This document shows, piece after piece, positions 1-8,034 of a stretch of DNA of 64,000 nt. A program made the translations under genes and the position numbers. Origin of the DNA: Bombiscardovia nodaiensis (GTDB lineage Bacteria > Actinomycetota > Actinomycetes > Actinomycetales > Bifidobacteriaceae); contig AP026798.1 of NCBI GenBank assembly GCA_033127725.1, positions 1,240,001 through 1,304,000 of the forward strand. Direction: 5' to 3'. Numbering within the stretch: the first letter of the stretch is position 1; each line of letters opens with the position of its first letter. Under the pieces are notes generated by a model. The model saw only the letters and a program-made list of their open reading frames with translations. It had not been told where the DNA came from and did not search any database.

Positions 1-680
1 GGCAAGCCGGGAACAACATGGTCGAAGTCGCCCACGAGCAACTGCCAATACTCAGGCTGAGCGCCGAAATACACGGTAGCATTGCCCTGAGCGACGCGAG
101 CAAACTCCGGCCGAATTTCCACGGTCGTCAACTCTCCGGTCGCACCAATGGCATCGAGCAGGGCCAGGCTCATAGCCCCCGATCCAGCTCCGGACTCGAG
201 CACGCGCATACCCTTGCGGATATCCCCCAGTGCAAGAACCTGGGCGATGTCTTTGGGGTACATGATTTGCGCTCCCCTGGGCATAGAGAGCACAAAATCC
301 ACCATCCGCGGCCTGAGCACGGTATAGGGCCAGCCTCCCGCAGATCGTGCCGACTTCCAAGGCTTACGAGCAGCATCCTTGCTCCCGCCTTCGATCGCTT
401 CAAAGGCCGACGACTCTTCGCCCGCTTCCCGATTCACCTGCTGCCGCCCAGATTCGCTGGACTCATTCTCGGCTTCTTCGCGCGCTCGCTTCATATCCTG
501 AGCTGAAACAGTATGAACAATCGAGCCTTCAGGCTGGCCGATAATAGTGTCGTGCCGTAGGAATCCTCGGTCAGTTTGAGTCGCCGCGCCTGCCTGAAGC
601 ATGACGGTCAGCATTTTGCCCTTGCGATCAGTTAGTTGTACCTTCTCGCCAGCTTGTAATGGACCGCGATGGATACTCAT
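1..680 (-). CDS. trmI: tRNA (adenine-N1)-methyltransferase, TrmI family (3' end outside window)
   Basis: Probable tRNA m1A58 methyltransferase, using S-adenosylmethionine on the T-loop adenine of tRNAs. It starts at ATG 680 and runs off the left edge, with about 226 codons visible. The N-terminal part (MSIHRGPLQAGEKVQL, then RHDTIIGQPEGS) matches the small beta domain of TrmI. The SAM motif I is VLESGAGSGAMSLALL, followed by the acidic strand TTVEIRPEFA. Between the two domains lies a charged stretch of about 50 residues (rich in E, S, R, K) that looks like an insertion. No strong Shine-Dalgarno is visible before the start. The catalytic C-terminal half is not in the window, so completeness cannot be judged. 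Confidence 0.85.
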   Translation of the reverse strand, partial: MSIHRGPLQAGEKVQLTDRKGKMLTVMLQAGAATQTDRGFLRHDTIIGQPEGSIVHTVSAQDMKRAREEAENESSESGRQQVNREAGEESSAFEAIEGGSKDAARKPWKSARSAGGWPYTVLRPRMVDFVLSMPRGAQIMYPKDIAQVLALGDIRKGMRVLESGAGSGAMSLALLDAIGATGELTTVEIRPEFARVAQGNATVYFGAQPEYWQLLVGDFDHVVPGL

Positions 681-1078
681 TGCTCGTTGTCACGCCCTTT
701 GCGTTCGTTGAAAATCAGATAGGTAAGCGCCTGCTCTGCCCACAATAACAGCTCCTCATGAACTCATGTCCATTAGTAACAGCCCGCTCCATCAACCGTA
801 ACTGTACGAGCCGAGCCCCGTTCTACTTACTCAGCGCGCCCCAGTGAGTGCACAGCACACTCATAACCGCAAGAAGGCTTCGTAGCACACGCGGCCGCCG
901 TATACGCACAGCACACTCGTGAGCATACAAGGCTCTCGTAACCGCGCAAGTCGTTCACGCCGTATGCCCTGACGCCAACAACAGCCAACTCAACCCTTAG
1001 CAAAAAACACACAAGCGTCCGCAGGCTTCCAGCACTCCGCACCTCCTTCATCCCCAGCCCTCATATCGTGTTCGTTTT

Positions 1079-1150
1079 CATATTTTGGGCACTTTCGCAC
1101 GAAAAAGCTCCCTAAAAGAGGATAATTCGTGCGAAAGTGCCCAAAATATG
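1079..1150. repeat. Palindromic intergenic element, copy 1
   Basis: Perfect 25-bp inverted repeat: arms 1079-1103 and 1126-1150, spacer of 22 bp. The core of the left arm reads TTTTGGGCACTTTCGCACGA. The left flank is pyrimidine-rich and the right flank purine-rich. A G12 run begins 41 bp after the right arm. The same core recurs at 3643, 6013, 7755, 10716 and (decayed) 11945. Confidence 0.95.
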
Positions 1151-1190
1151 AAAAATGAAGCGAGAGAACGTATCTTCGGACGGCTTTTTC

Positions 1191-1202
1191 GGGGGGGGGG
1201 GG
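1191..1202. repeat. Homopolymer G12
   Basis: Twelve consecutive G, 41 bp right of palindrome copy 1 and about 160 bp from the 3' end of the small membrane protein gene. Runs of this length are slippage-prone. No gene reads through it convincingly. Confidence 0.9.
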
Positions 1203-1358
1203 TTAGCAAAAAGCAAGATGCACAGTTCATGTCCGCGCCTGCATGATTACGAGGACTTTAAGCCCTCATTATTCAGGCGCGGCAACACATCTGCTGCTCG
1301 GTACAACTCAACTGGAGATCACAACCGACAGCAATAAAGCAATGCGCAAATAACTCCG

Positions 1359-1817
1359 CTACACAGCAGTACCATATGCGTCAAGTCGCGGATTCTCCTT
1401 GTAAGAACCGCCTACAAAGAACAAACTGATAACTCCGAGCGCAAACACAGCGCAGATAGTGATGGTGGCCCAGGTAGGAACATTGGGCAGCCACATCGCT
1501 ACGAGAAATGCGATAGCTGACAGCACAATCAGTGCCCAGCAGATAATTCGAAGCCACTGACGAACAGAATGTGGCTTAGTCGCTATTTTAGGGTCACGCA
1601 GGTTGGGGTCGGCCTGCTCGGAGTTCGGCTCAAAGTCATGATGGCCGGTAGGTTTCCACTCACCATCTTCACCGCTGGCCAGTCGACGCGACTTTTCTTG
1701 TAGCGACATCTCGTCGATGACTCCCCGCCGACTTTTCATTCCGCCGCGAGTATACTGATTGTTCTCGCCGGTGCGGGAACTCTTCGCCCGTGCACGCCGT
1801 TCTGCACGATTAGCCAT
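1359..1817 (-). CDS. Small conserved membrane protein, unknown function
   Basis: 152 residues. The start is ATG 1817, preceded by GGAGG at 7 nt; an in-frame start 9 codons upstream lacks this support. The first 90 residues are hydrophilic and basic at the very N-terminus (MANRAERRARAKSS), then comes a segment rich in D/E/P. Two hydrophobic helices follow: WLRIICWALIVLSAIAFLVA and a second of about 20 residues after a short loop containing PNVPTWA. This fits a cytosolic tail with a two-helix membrane anchor. I recognise no named domain. It sits alone between palindrome copy 1 (downstream) and hemW. Confidence 0.7.
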   Translation of the reverse strand: MANRAERRARAKSSRTGENNQYTRGGMKSRRGVIDEMSLQEKSRRLASGEDGEWKPTGHHDFEPNSEQADPNLRDPKIATKPHSVRQWLRIICWALIVLSAIAFLVAMWLPNVPTWATITICAVFALGVISLFFVGGSYKENPRLDAYGTAV

Positions 1818-1954
1818 CACTGCGCCTCCATGTCCTTGACACAACTGTTGAACCTCTTGAGCACGCTACTTGCGCAATCCCCGTGCCCAACATTAAAACT
1901 GCTTCTTATCTTAGCTGATGGCCCGACCGCCGTTCACTCGTCTCGGATAGCTTA

Positions 1955-1982
1955 TGCATATTTATGCAAGTATATATATGCA
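1955..1982. promoter_or_regulatory. AT-rich palindromic stretch upstream of the small membrane protein
   Basis: TGCATATTTATGCA (1955-1968) is a perfect palindrome with 6-bp arms. It is followed by alternating TA and a further TGCA at 1979-1982. It lies about 140 bp upstream of the minus-strand start at 1817. It could be a promoter or operator; nothing proves it. Confidence 0.3.
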
Positions 1983-2086
1983 CTACGAGGCATAAGTTCT
2001 GTATCTCCACCAACGCAAGTGCTACTGTCTGGTGCATCCGGTCTCAGATAAAGCCATTTCTCGCCCTTTCTGGCCTTCCCGAATAC

Positions 2087-3442
2087 TCACACCACATCCA
2101 ATACAGCTGCGATTAAATCGTCGTTCAGCAAACGCCCCCGCCTGGTTGCTATCAGGCGGTCGCCGTGCAGGGTAAACAAATCCGCTGGAAGCTGCTCCGC
2201 AAACGCTTTCGCCTCCAATTGCCGACCGAAAAGCTGTGATACTTGCCCCAGAGCAAGCCCTTCCCGCAAGCGTAGTCCCAGCATGACGCACTCTTCCAAA
2301 TTCTCGTCTCTGCCAATACTTTCGCTCCCCGCCCAGGGCTCACGCCCAGCTTGAAGGGCCAGAGCCCACTGCTTGGGATGCCTGATATCCCAAGCCCTCA
2401 GACCATACGATTCCCCAGCAGAATTGCCAGCTGACTCGCCGAAGTCTCCACTGGTTAAGAGAGGTTCCAATTCTACCGATACTCCTAAATGTTTCCTTGC
2501 CCGAACCTCGCCGGTCTTGCGCCATGAAAGACTACTCGTGCACTCAGCGGATTCCGACCGGATAGAGGCCGGTATTGCACGGTGATAGTGCGAATGCGCC
2601 CCGGGACCTATGCCGGCCCAATCCACATTGCGCCAGTACCCTAAGTTGTGCCGAGACTCGTGGCCTGGTTGAGCCCAGTTCGAAATTTCATACCACTCAA
2701 ACCCTGCCTCATGAAACAGCGCGTCGGCCAGCTCATACTTGTCCGCTTCATCATCGTCATCAGGATTTGGCAAGCTGCCAGAGGCTACTTGCCGCCCCAT
2801 TTTCGTAGTCGGTTCAAGTGTCAACGCATACGCTGAAATATGCGTCAAATCCAAGTCAAGAGCTGCGTTCACGCTCTGCCGCCAGTCCTCCAAGCTCTCA
2901 CCGGGCGTCCCGTAAATCAAGTCAACACTGCACTCCAAGCCGATGCGCTGAGCAGCGCGAACATCCGCCGTCACATTGGCGGGTGTATGCGTACGGTCCA
3001 AGGTCGCTAACACGTGCGGCACGGCTGACTGCATGCCAAACGAAACGCGGGTAAAACCGCCAGCAGCCAGCTCCTCTAAATAGGAGCCGTCGACGGTATC
3101 AGGATTAGCCTCGGTAGTAATTTCGGCACCGGTCTGTATTCCCCAGATGGCATGCGCAGCACGAACTATACGCACCAAATCTTTAGCCGGCAGCACGGTG
3201 GGTGTGCCGCCGCCGAAGAATATACTTGAGAGAGCAGGCTCCTCAATCCCATGCGCCTCCTGCCAGCGCTTGGTCAACTCCATCTCCTGAATGACTAAAT
3301 CCGCGTAATGCTCCCGACTTGCTCCCGCCCCCAAATCGGTAGACGTGTACGTGTTGAAATCACAATAACCGCAGCGTTTCAGGCAAAATGGTACATGAAC
3401 ATAGAGCTCGAAGGGTATTCCACCCGTCATATCTACCGTCAT
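2087..3442 (-). CDS. hemW: Radical SAM heme chaperone HemW (HemN-like)
   Basis: 451 residues. Formerly annotated as oxygen-independent coproporphyrinogen III oxidase; family members are now regarded as heme chaperones. The radical-SAM cluster motif CxxxCxxC is present as PFCLKRCGYCDFNTY near residues 18-32. The SAM-binding GGGTPTVL and the ITTEANPDTVDGSYL segment follow. The C-terminal third is the HemN-type domain (NLGYWRNVDWAGIGPGAHSH), ending in RRGRLLNDDLIAAVLDVV. Alternative starts at residues 1 and 5 are only 4 codons apart. A GAGGAG lies 10 nt before the first ATG. It stands alone upstream of lepA's 3' end, with palindrome copy 2 in between. Confidence 0.9.
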   Translation of the reverse strand: MTVDMTGGIPFELYVHVPFCLKRCGYCDFNTYTSTDLGAGASREHYADLVIQEMELTKRWQEAHGIEEPALSSIFFGGGTPTVLPAKDLVRIVRAAHAIWGIQTGAEITTEANPDTVDGSYLEELAAGGFTRVSFGMQSAVPHVLATLDRTHTPANVTADVRAAQRIGLECSVDLIYGTPGESLEDWRQSVNAALDLDLTHISAYALTLEPTTKMGRQVASGSLPNPDDDDEADKYELADALFHEAGFEWYEISNWAQPGHESRHNLGYWRNVDWAGIGPGAHSHYHRAIPASIRSESAECTSSLSWRKTGEVRARKHLGVSVELEPLLTSGDFGESAGNSAGESYGLRAWDIRHPKQWALALQAGREPWAGSESIGRDENLEECVMLGLRLREGLALGQVSQLFGRQLEAKAFAEQLPADLFTLHGDRLIATRRGRLLNDDLIAAVLDVV

Positions 3443-3642
3443 CGTTCTGCATCTCCTCGTCAGATGTTATATCTACCATATTCCATCATTATCGCCGTCT
3501 GAGTGCCCTCAATACTCAGCTCCCGATTAAGGCAGAAGCTATCCGTTACGGCCCTGGACAAAATTATCTCCTCACCACAGCCCGCTCCCACAATCTGCAC
3601 GCGCACTCACCGCAATCCCCCACCCCTCTTCACTCTCTCTCA

Positions 3643-3712
3643 CAATTTTGGGCACTTTCGCACGAAAATACCCTGTTTCAGCTCCAAAATCGTGCATATG
3701 TGCCCAAAATTG
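3643..3712. repeat. Palindromic intergenic element, copy 2
   Basis: Arms 3643-3664 and 3691-3712 (22 bp, 3 mismatches inside the CTTTCG part), spacer 26 bp. The left flank is C/T-rich, the right flank is purine-rich, and a G13 run begins 39 bp after the right arm, as in copy 1. Confidence 0.9.
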
Positions 3713-3750
3713 AGAAAGGCAGCAGCGAGACGAGCGCATTGAGACGGGTT

Positions 3751-3763
3751 GGGGGGGGGGGGG
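3751..3763. repeat. Homopolymer G13
   Basis: Thirteen consecutive G, 39 bp right of palindrome copy 2. The spacing to the palindrome is nearly the same as for the G12 run at 1191. Confidence 0.9.
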
Positions 3764-3889
3764 AACTCAAGCCATTACTGACTTATTTTCACCTGTTAGA
3801 CATGCCCGAACCCTCGGGAGCAGTCAAGACCAATATTGCAGATAATGCAGTGAATATACACTCATTCTATTGGACCTTGAATTATCTGC

Positions 3890-5764
3890 TTACTGAGCCT
3901 TCTGCGCAGCTCGAATTTTATCCTTGCTGTCCCGATCCTCAGCCTCGCCAGTACTGAGCGCAGCAATGAACGCCTCCTGCGGAACCTCAACGTGGCCCAG
4001 CATTTTCATGCGCTTTTTACCGGCCTTCTGCTTCTCAAGCAGCTTGCGCTTGCGCGTAATATCACCGCCGTAACATTTCGCCAACACATCCTTACGCAAG
4101 GCCCGAATCGTTTCGCGCGCGATAATACGCGACCCAATAGCCGCCTGAATAGGAATTTCGAACTGCTGCCGAGGGATCAGCTCCCGCAATTTTTTCGTCA
4201 TCATTACGCCGTAGGTGTAGGCCTTATCACGGTGAACAATAGCGCTAAAAGCGTCAATTTTCTCTGACTGAATGAGAATATCTACCTTTACCAAGTCCGC
4301 CGACTGCTCGCCTGCCTCGTGATAGTCAAGGCTCGCGTACCCCTTCGTCCGGCTCTTGAGCTGATCAAAAAAGTCAAACACAATCTCGGCAAGGGGTATC
4401 TTGTAATGCATCTCCACCCGCTCAGGGCTTAGATACTCCATAGTGCCCATCTGCCCACGGTGGTCTTGGCACAGTTCCATAACGGAACCGATAAACTCCT
4501 TAGGAGTGATAATGTCCGCAGCCACGAGAGGCTCGACAATCCGCTTAATCTTGCCGTCTGGGAATTCGCTGGGATTCTTAACAACATGCTGACTGCCGTC
4601 CTCCATAGTCACCCGGTAGGTCACGTTCGGAGCGGTCGAAATCAGGTCAAGCCCAAATTCACGGCTGAGTCGCTCATTAACGATCTCCATGTGCAGCAAC
4701 CCCAGGAACCCACAGCGGAAGCCAAAACCGAGCGCCACGGAAGTTTCAGGCTCGTACACCAGTGCTGCGTCGTTGAGCTTGAGCTTATCAAGAGCCTCGC
4801 GCAGCTCCGGAAACTTTGCGTTGTCAATAGGAAAAAGCCCTGAATAGACCATTGGTTGCGGGTCGCGGTAGCCCGGCAAAGCTTCTCGCGCAGGATCGGC
4901 TTCCGCGGTTATGGTGTCGCCAACTTTCGACTGCGCCACATCCTTGACCCCGGTGATAACATACCCTACTTCGCCTGCGCCCAGGGCCCGAGTGGAGATC
5001 ATATCCGGGCTGATAACGCCCAACTCTATCGGGTCGTGTACGGTGCCCAGGCTCATCATACGGATTTTTTGCCGGGCTTTTAGCTCGCCGTCAACCATAC
5101 GAATATAAGTTACAATTCCCCGGTAAGAGTCATACACCGAGTCAAAAATGAGCGCACGCGCGGGTGCCTCCGGGTCGCCCGAGGGAGCGGGTACCTCGTC
5201 AACTATACGGTCGAGCAGTTCGCGCACACCTTCGCCCGTTTTCCCTGAAACACGCATAATCTCACTGCTGTCACAGCCCAGAAGATTGGCGAGTTCTTCT
5301 GCATGACGGTCAGGCTCAGCGCTAGGCAAGTCGATCTTATTTAGAACCGGAATCACCGTTAAGTCGTGGTCAATTGCCATGTATAGGTTCGACAGCGTCT
5401 GCGCTTCAATCCCCTGCGTCGCATCGACCAAGAGTACCGCGCCCTCGCAAGCCTCGAGCGCCCGCGAAACCTCGTACGTAAAATCAACGTGTCCAGGCGT
5501 ATCAATCATACCTAGCGTGTATTCAGTACCACCCTTGGACCAGGGAACGCGCACCGCCTGCGACTTGATCGTAATCCCGCGCTCCTGCTCAATATCCATA
5601 CGGTCAAGGTAACGATCGTGCATCTCGCGCTGGGGAACGACACCGCTGAGCTGGAGGATGCGATCGGCCACTGTTGACTTGCCGTGGTCTATGTGCGCAA
5701 TGATGCAAAAGTTGCGAATCAGCGCCTGGTCAGTGTATCCCGGCTGGTTTGTGAAGGTAACCAC
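3890..5764 (-). CDS. lepA: Elongation factor 4 (LepA), ribosome back-translocating GTPase
   Basis: 624 residues from GTG 5764. An in-frame start 28 codons upstream exists, but GTG 5764 has AGGAG at 8 nt and gives the usual family N-terminus and length. The GTPase motifs are AHIDHGKS (residues 23-30), the DTPGH element and [11 protein letters not shown]. The LepA-specific C-terminal domain is intact, including [20 protein letters not shown] rendered in two parts ([12 protein letters not shown] and [19 protein letters not shown]). The protein binds stalled ribosomes. The gene stands alone. Upstream, two C-runs (G on the coding strand) lie about 97 and 172 bp before the start, with palindrome copy 3 further out. 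Confidence 0.95.
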   Translation of the reverse strand: MVTFTNQPGYTDQALIRNFCIIAHIDHGKSTVADRILQLSGVVPQREMHDRYLDRMDIEQERGITIKSQAVRVPWSKGGTEYTLGMIDTPGHVDFTYEVSRALEACEGAVLLVDATQGIEAQTLSNLYMAIDHDLTVIPVLNKIDLPSAEPDRHAEELANLLGCDSSEIMRVSGKTGEGVRELLDRIVDEVPAPSGDPEAPARALIFDSVYDSYRGIVTYIRMVDGELKARQKIRMMSLGTVHDPIELGVISPDMISTRALGAGEVGYVITGVKDVAQSKVGDTITAEADPAREALPGYRDPQPMVYSGLFPIDNAKFPELREALDKLKLNDAALVYEPETSVALGFGFRCGFLGLLHMEIVNERLSREFGLDLISTAPNVTYRVTMEDGSQHVVKNPSEFPDGKIKRIVEPLVAADIITPKEFIGSVMELCQDHRGQMGTMEYLSPERVEMHYKIPLAEIVFDFFDQLKSRTKGYASLDYHEAGEQSADLVKVDILIQSEKIDAFSAIVHRDKAYTYGVMMTKKLRELIPRQQFEIPIQAAIGSRIIARETIRALRKDVLAKCYGGDITRKRKLLEKQKAGKKRMKMLGHVEVPQEAFIAALSTGEAEDRDSKDKIRAAQKAQ

Positions 5765-5860
5765 AGGCTCCTCTCCTAACGATGTCTGAAAACCCAATGC
5801 TACCCTAAGGCCTAGGCTTTTATAATTACTGATTAATGCCAGATCCATCCACTATCTCTG

Positions 5861-5869
5861 CCCCCCCCC
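5861..5869. repeat. Homopolymer C9
   Basis: Nine C (nine G on the lepA coding strand), about 97 bp upstream of the lepA start. Confidence 0.9.
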
Positions 5870-5935
5870 TCACTCTTTTTCTCACCCGCTCAACGTAAGT
5901 TCCACAGCATCTCCTACGCTGTACTCTCCCGCCAG

Positions 5936-5945
5936 CCCCCCCCCC
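5936..5945. repeat. Homopolymer C10
   Basis: Ten C in the pyrimidine-rich left flank of palindrome copy 3, 67 bp from its left arm. This resembles the arrangement of copies 1 and 2 in mirror orientation. Confidence 0.9.
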
Positions 5946-6012
5946 AAGATTTGCGCTCATCTCTCCGCCTTCCCCTCCTCACCATCCTCAAATCTCCTCG
6001 CCTCAACTTCTC

Positions 6013-6081
6013 AATTTTGGGCACTTTCGCATCCTTATAACGTTATAAGTCGGCTATCTTCATTCGGAAGTGCCCAAAATT
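6013..6081. repeat. Palindromic intergenic element, copy 3
   Basis: Arms 6013-6029 and 6065-6081 (17 bp, 1 mismatch). The 35-bp spacer holds its own perfect palindrome CTTATAACGTTATAAG. The spacer resembles that of copy 4. Confidence 0.9.
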
Positions 6082-6283
6082 CGGAAAAATAGCTGAGACT
6101 CTGTGCTGGATTAGCTTTTGTCGCTTACTCACCATGGGGTGGTACTGCCCTCATCACAGAGCTCAGAGTAAAACGATCGCCATAGTATAAAATACCGGCT
6201 GCATCGATTTGCAGAATGCCAATCCAGTAATGCGAAATATGAATGGAAATGCGGCGGCACTTATTAATCTGGCGTAGATGGCA

Positions 6284-6289
6284 TAGAAT
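6284..6289 (+). promoter_or_regulatory. Possible -10 of the GNAT gene
   Basis: TAGAAT, 26 bp before ATG 6316. TTATTA 17 bp upstream is a poor -35. An AAGGAG at 5 nt from the ATG shows a leadered transcript. Confidence 0.35.
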
Positions 6290-6315
6290 AAGCGTATTTA
6301 TAGTAAGGAGACCGA

Positions 6316-6915
6316 ATGAGACTGAGACCGTATCGCAAGCACGAAGACGACGAGCGCTTACTCGAGCTCGCACAGTCCGAAGCACAAGGCTGCGCCCCTT
6401 TCGGCAGAAGCTCCTTTGATGTACACGTATTCGCACGGCAACGTCTCGCGCAGGATTTAACACGAACGGCAGGTAGCGACGCTGAAACCATCATGGTAGC
6501 TATTGCTGACAACAACAGCGAGCTTTTAAAACTAACAAACGCAACGACTTTATCCCCCGATGCCCATGCAGAATCGCCCAATACTGAATCACACTATCCC
6601 GGTCCTTCAGCTGGCTCCAGTATCAACAGTCGCATTGTTGGTTTCATTGCGTTGCGGATTCAAGAGGATCGCCTGAGTGGCCGACCGATTGGATATATTC
6701 AACATTTATGCATTGACTCGAGATTTGAGCACGCTTACATTCACTCCGCTTTGCTAGCTGAAGCAGAAATTTGGGCCCAGCGCGTGGGCGTATTTAAGCT
6801 AGTGCTCGATGTACCAGCCTCTGACGAGCGAACAATCAGCATGTACGAACACCGCGGTTTTACTATCAGCACTGTGAGCATGGAGCTTCCTTGCGCAAAC
6901 CCGGAGGTAAAATAA
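6316..6915 (+). CDS. GNAT family N-acetyltransferase
   Basis: 199 residues, ATG start with AAGGAG at 5 nt. The N-terminus MRLRPYRKHEDDERLLEL is typical of GNAT proteins. The core strand IGYIQHLCIDSRFEHAYIHS corresponds to the acetyl-CoA binding region, although the usual R/Q-x-x-G-x-G/A loop is not clearly conserved (FEHAYIHSAL). The C-terminal part VGVFKLVLDVPASDERTISMYEHRGF is the classic late GNAT motif. A Ser/Pro-rich linker of about 35 residues sits between the early strands (around residues 68-102). Substrate unknown. The next gene, rpsT, is on the same strand about 110 bp downstream with its own likely promoter. Confidence 0.75.
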   Translation: MRLRPYRKHEDDERLLELAQSEAQGCAPFGRSSFDVHVFARQRLAQDLTRTAGSDAETIMVAIADNNSELLKLTNATTLSPDAHAESPNTESHYPGPSAGSSINSRIVGFIALRIQEDRLSGRPIGYIQHLCIDSRFEHAYIHSALLAEAEIWAQRVGVFKLVLDVPASDERTISMYEHRGFTISTVSMELPCANPEVK

Positions 6916-6974
6916 ACAGTCTGATCAATTTTATGATTTTGCTGTGCGGCGCCTACATTTTCCTCGGTACATGA

Positions 6975-6980
6975 TAGAAT
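6975..6980 (+). promoter_or_regulatory. Possible extended -10 of rpsT
   Basis: TAGAAT preceded by TGA (TGnTAGAAT form), 47 bp before the proposed rpsT start. No good -35 is visible. Confidence 0.4.
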
Positions 6981-7027
6981 GAACTTCTGTCTGTACAGGT
7001 ATAGCACATATGTCGTTTGGAGTAACA

Positions 7028-7288
7028 TTGGCAAACATTAAATCGCAGAAGAAGCGGATTCGCACCAACGAGGCAGCGCATCTACGCAATAAGGAAGTTA
7101 AGAGCGCCATCAAGACTTCCGTTCGTTCCGTCCGCAAGGCCATTAGCGATGGCGATAAGGAAGGTGCTCAGTCAGCTTTCGCAGTAGCTGCCCGCCGTCT
7201 CGATAAGGCTGCCGGTAAAGGTGTCATCCACCGCAACCAGGCCGCTAATCGCAAGTCCGGCTTAGCAACTGCTATCAACGCTATGTAA
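7028..7288 (+). CDS. rpsT: 30S ribosomal protein S20
   Basis: 86 residues from TTG 7028. The start is chosen because GGAG lies 5 nt upstream and the protein then begins with the standard (M)ANIKSQKKRIRTNE; an ATG 6 codons earlier has no such signal. The basic three-helix protein, with DKAAGKGVIHRNQAANRKS near the C-terminus, binds 16S rRNA early in 30S assembly. It is monocistronic and followed by a 15-bp hairpin. Confidence 0.95.
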   Translation: MANIKSQKKRIRTNEAAHLRNKEVKSAIKTSVRSVRKAISDGDKEGAQSAFAVAARRLDKAAGKGVIHRNQAANRKSGLATAINAM

Positions 7289-7311
7289 CGAGTGTTAACA
7301 AGCTAGACAAT

Positions 7312-7354
7312 TTGTGCCCGCTTGACTGAATCATGATCGGTCAAGCGGGCACAA
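7312..7354 (+). terminator. Hairpin after rpsT
   Basis: Perfect 15-bp stem, arms 7312-7326 and 7340-7354, 13-nt loop. There is no run of T after it, so it may act as a 3' stabiliser or a factor-aided terminator. Confidence 0.6.
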
Positions 7355-7754
7355 GTGTATACAAGTGCATAAAGATTAGTGCTCCGGCCGGCTGATGGCG
7401 TTCATTCTTCACCAGAATTTCAGCAAGCAATTACTGTTGCGAGATTAGTTCTCAACTCCATTTTATCAAAGGAGCCGATCTCCTTGACCTTTTCAGTGCA
7501 GTCACAGATAAAGGCAGTCACAGCTTAATCACCAGCATTGATCCGAGAACGCAAAGCAGAAGTTTCTGCATTCGAATCACATCTTCAACACATGCCACTC
7601 AAGCAATCGCTGAATACAAGGACACCAGTACTCCTAACCGTCTTACCGTGCAAGAATCATAAAAATTGCATCCCCTCTTCACACTCTCCTCCTCCGCCCA
7701 AGACTGCGCCCGGCACCCAACCTCGCACACCTGTAACCCCATACGCCACCAACA

Positions 7755-7821
7755 ATTTTGGGCACTTCCGCACAATTATAACGATATAAAATCCTCACTA
7801 TCGTGCGGAAGTGCCCAAAAT
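7755..7821. repeat. Palindromic intergenic element, copy 4
   Basis: Perfect 19-bp arms, 7755-7773 and 7803-7821. The spacer is 29 bp and contains ATTATAACGATATAA, related to the spacer of copy 3. Both arms carry CACTTCCGCAC rather than CACTTTCGCAC, a compensated change that keeps pairing. Confidence 0.95.
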
Positions 7822-7997
7822 ATAAAATGAGCGACGAGGTTGTTAGTTTACTTCTTGAAATATTGGGCTCGTTGATTTTTTGTGGAGGCCCGCCTTTTCT
7901 CATCACAAAAAAATATCCGCTTAAACCGCGGTCTTAAAGGCGCGGAAGCTTGTCCTACGGGGAGTTATCCACATTCGACCACATTCACCGTTCCAGC

Positions 7998-8027
7998 TTG
8001 AAGTTATGCTGGATACCACCATAGACT
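7998..8027 (+). promoter_or_regulatory. Leaderless-type promoter of the AbiEi-like gene
   Basis: -35 TTGAAG (7998-8003), 18-bp spacer, -10 TAGACT (8022-8027), then 7 nt to ATG 8035. There is no Shine-Dalgarno, so the mRNA probably begins at the start codon. Confidence 0.6.
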
Positions 8028-8034
8028 CAGATTT

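Larger units (their letters stand above)
681..1358. other. Long intergenic region with palindromic element copy 1 and a G12 tract
   Basis: No convincing gene. It holds a two-copy direct repeat of 13 bp (GCACAGCACACTC at 850-862 and 906-918), a perfect long inverted repeat (1079-1150) and a run of 12 G (1191-1202). Short open frames here have no ribosome binding site and follow the palindrome or the G run. Confidence 0.7.
3443..3889. other. Intergenic region with palindromic element copy 2 and a G13 tract
   Basis: Between the hemW start and the lepA stop. It contains palindrome copy 2 (3643-3712) and a run of 13 G (3751-3763). A plus-strand open frame crosses both but has no start signals or recognisable protein. 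Confidence 0.7.
5765..6315. other. Divergent intergenic region with C9 and C10 tracts and palindrome copy 3
   Basis: Separates lepA (minus) from the GNAT gene (plus). It holds C9 (5861-5869), C10 (5936-5945), palindrome copy 3 (6013-6081), and near the right end a TAGAAT hexamer (6284-6289) that may be the GNAT -10. Open frames inside are not convincing. Confidence 0.65.
7289..8034. other. Long intergenic region: rpsT hairpin, palindrome copy 4, promoter of the next gene
   Basis: Holds the rpsT terminator-like hairpin (7312-7354), palindrome copy 4 (7755-7821), one perfect TTATCCACA 9-mer (7965-7973) and a leaderless-type promoter (7998-8027). Nothing else recognisable between 7355 and 7754. 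Confidence 0.65.

Noticed and set aside
1155..1337. Open frame running through the G12 tract
   Set aside because: No ribosome site, no recognisable protein, begins at the edge of a palindromic repeat; the Gly run is just the G tract.
3388..3957. 189-codon plus-strand open frame across palindrome copy 2 and the G13 tract
   Set aside because: Overlaps hemW and lepA on the other strand, low-information sequence, no start signals.
7965..7973. Perfect DnaA-box 9-mer TTATCCACA
   Set aside because: A single box without a cluster, AT-rich unwinding region or dnaA/dnaN nearby does not support an origin.
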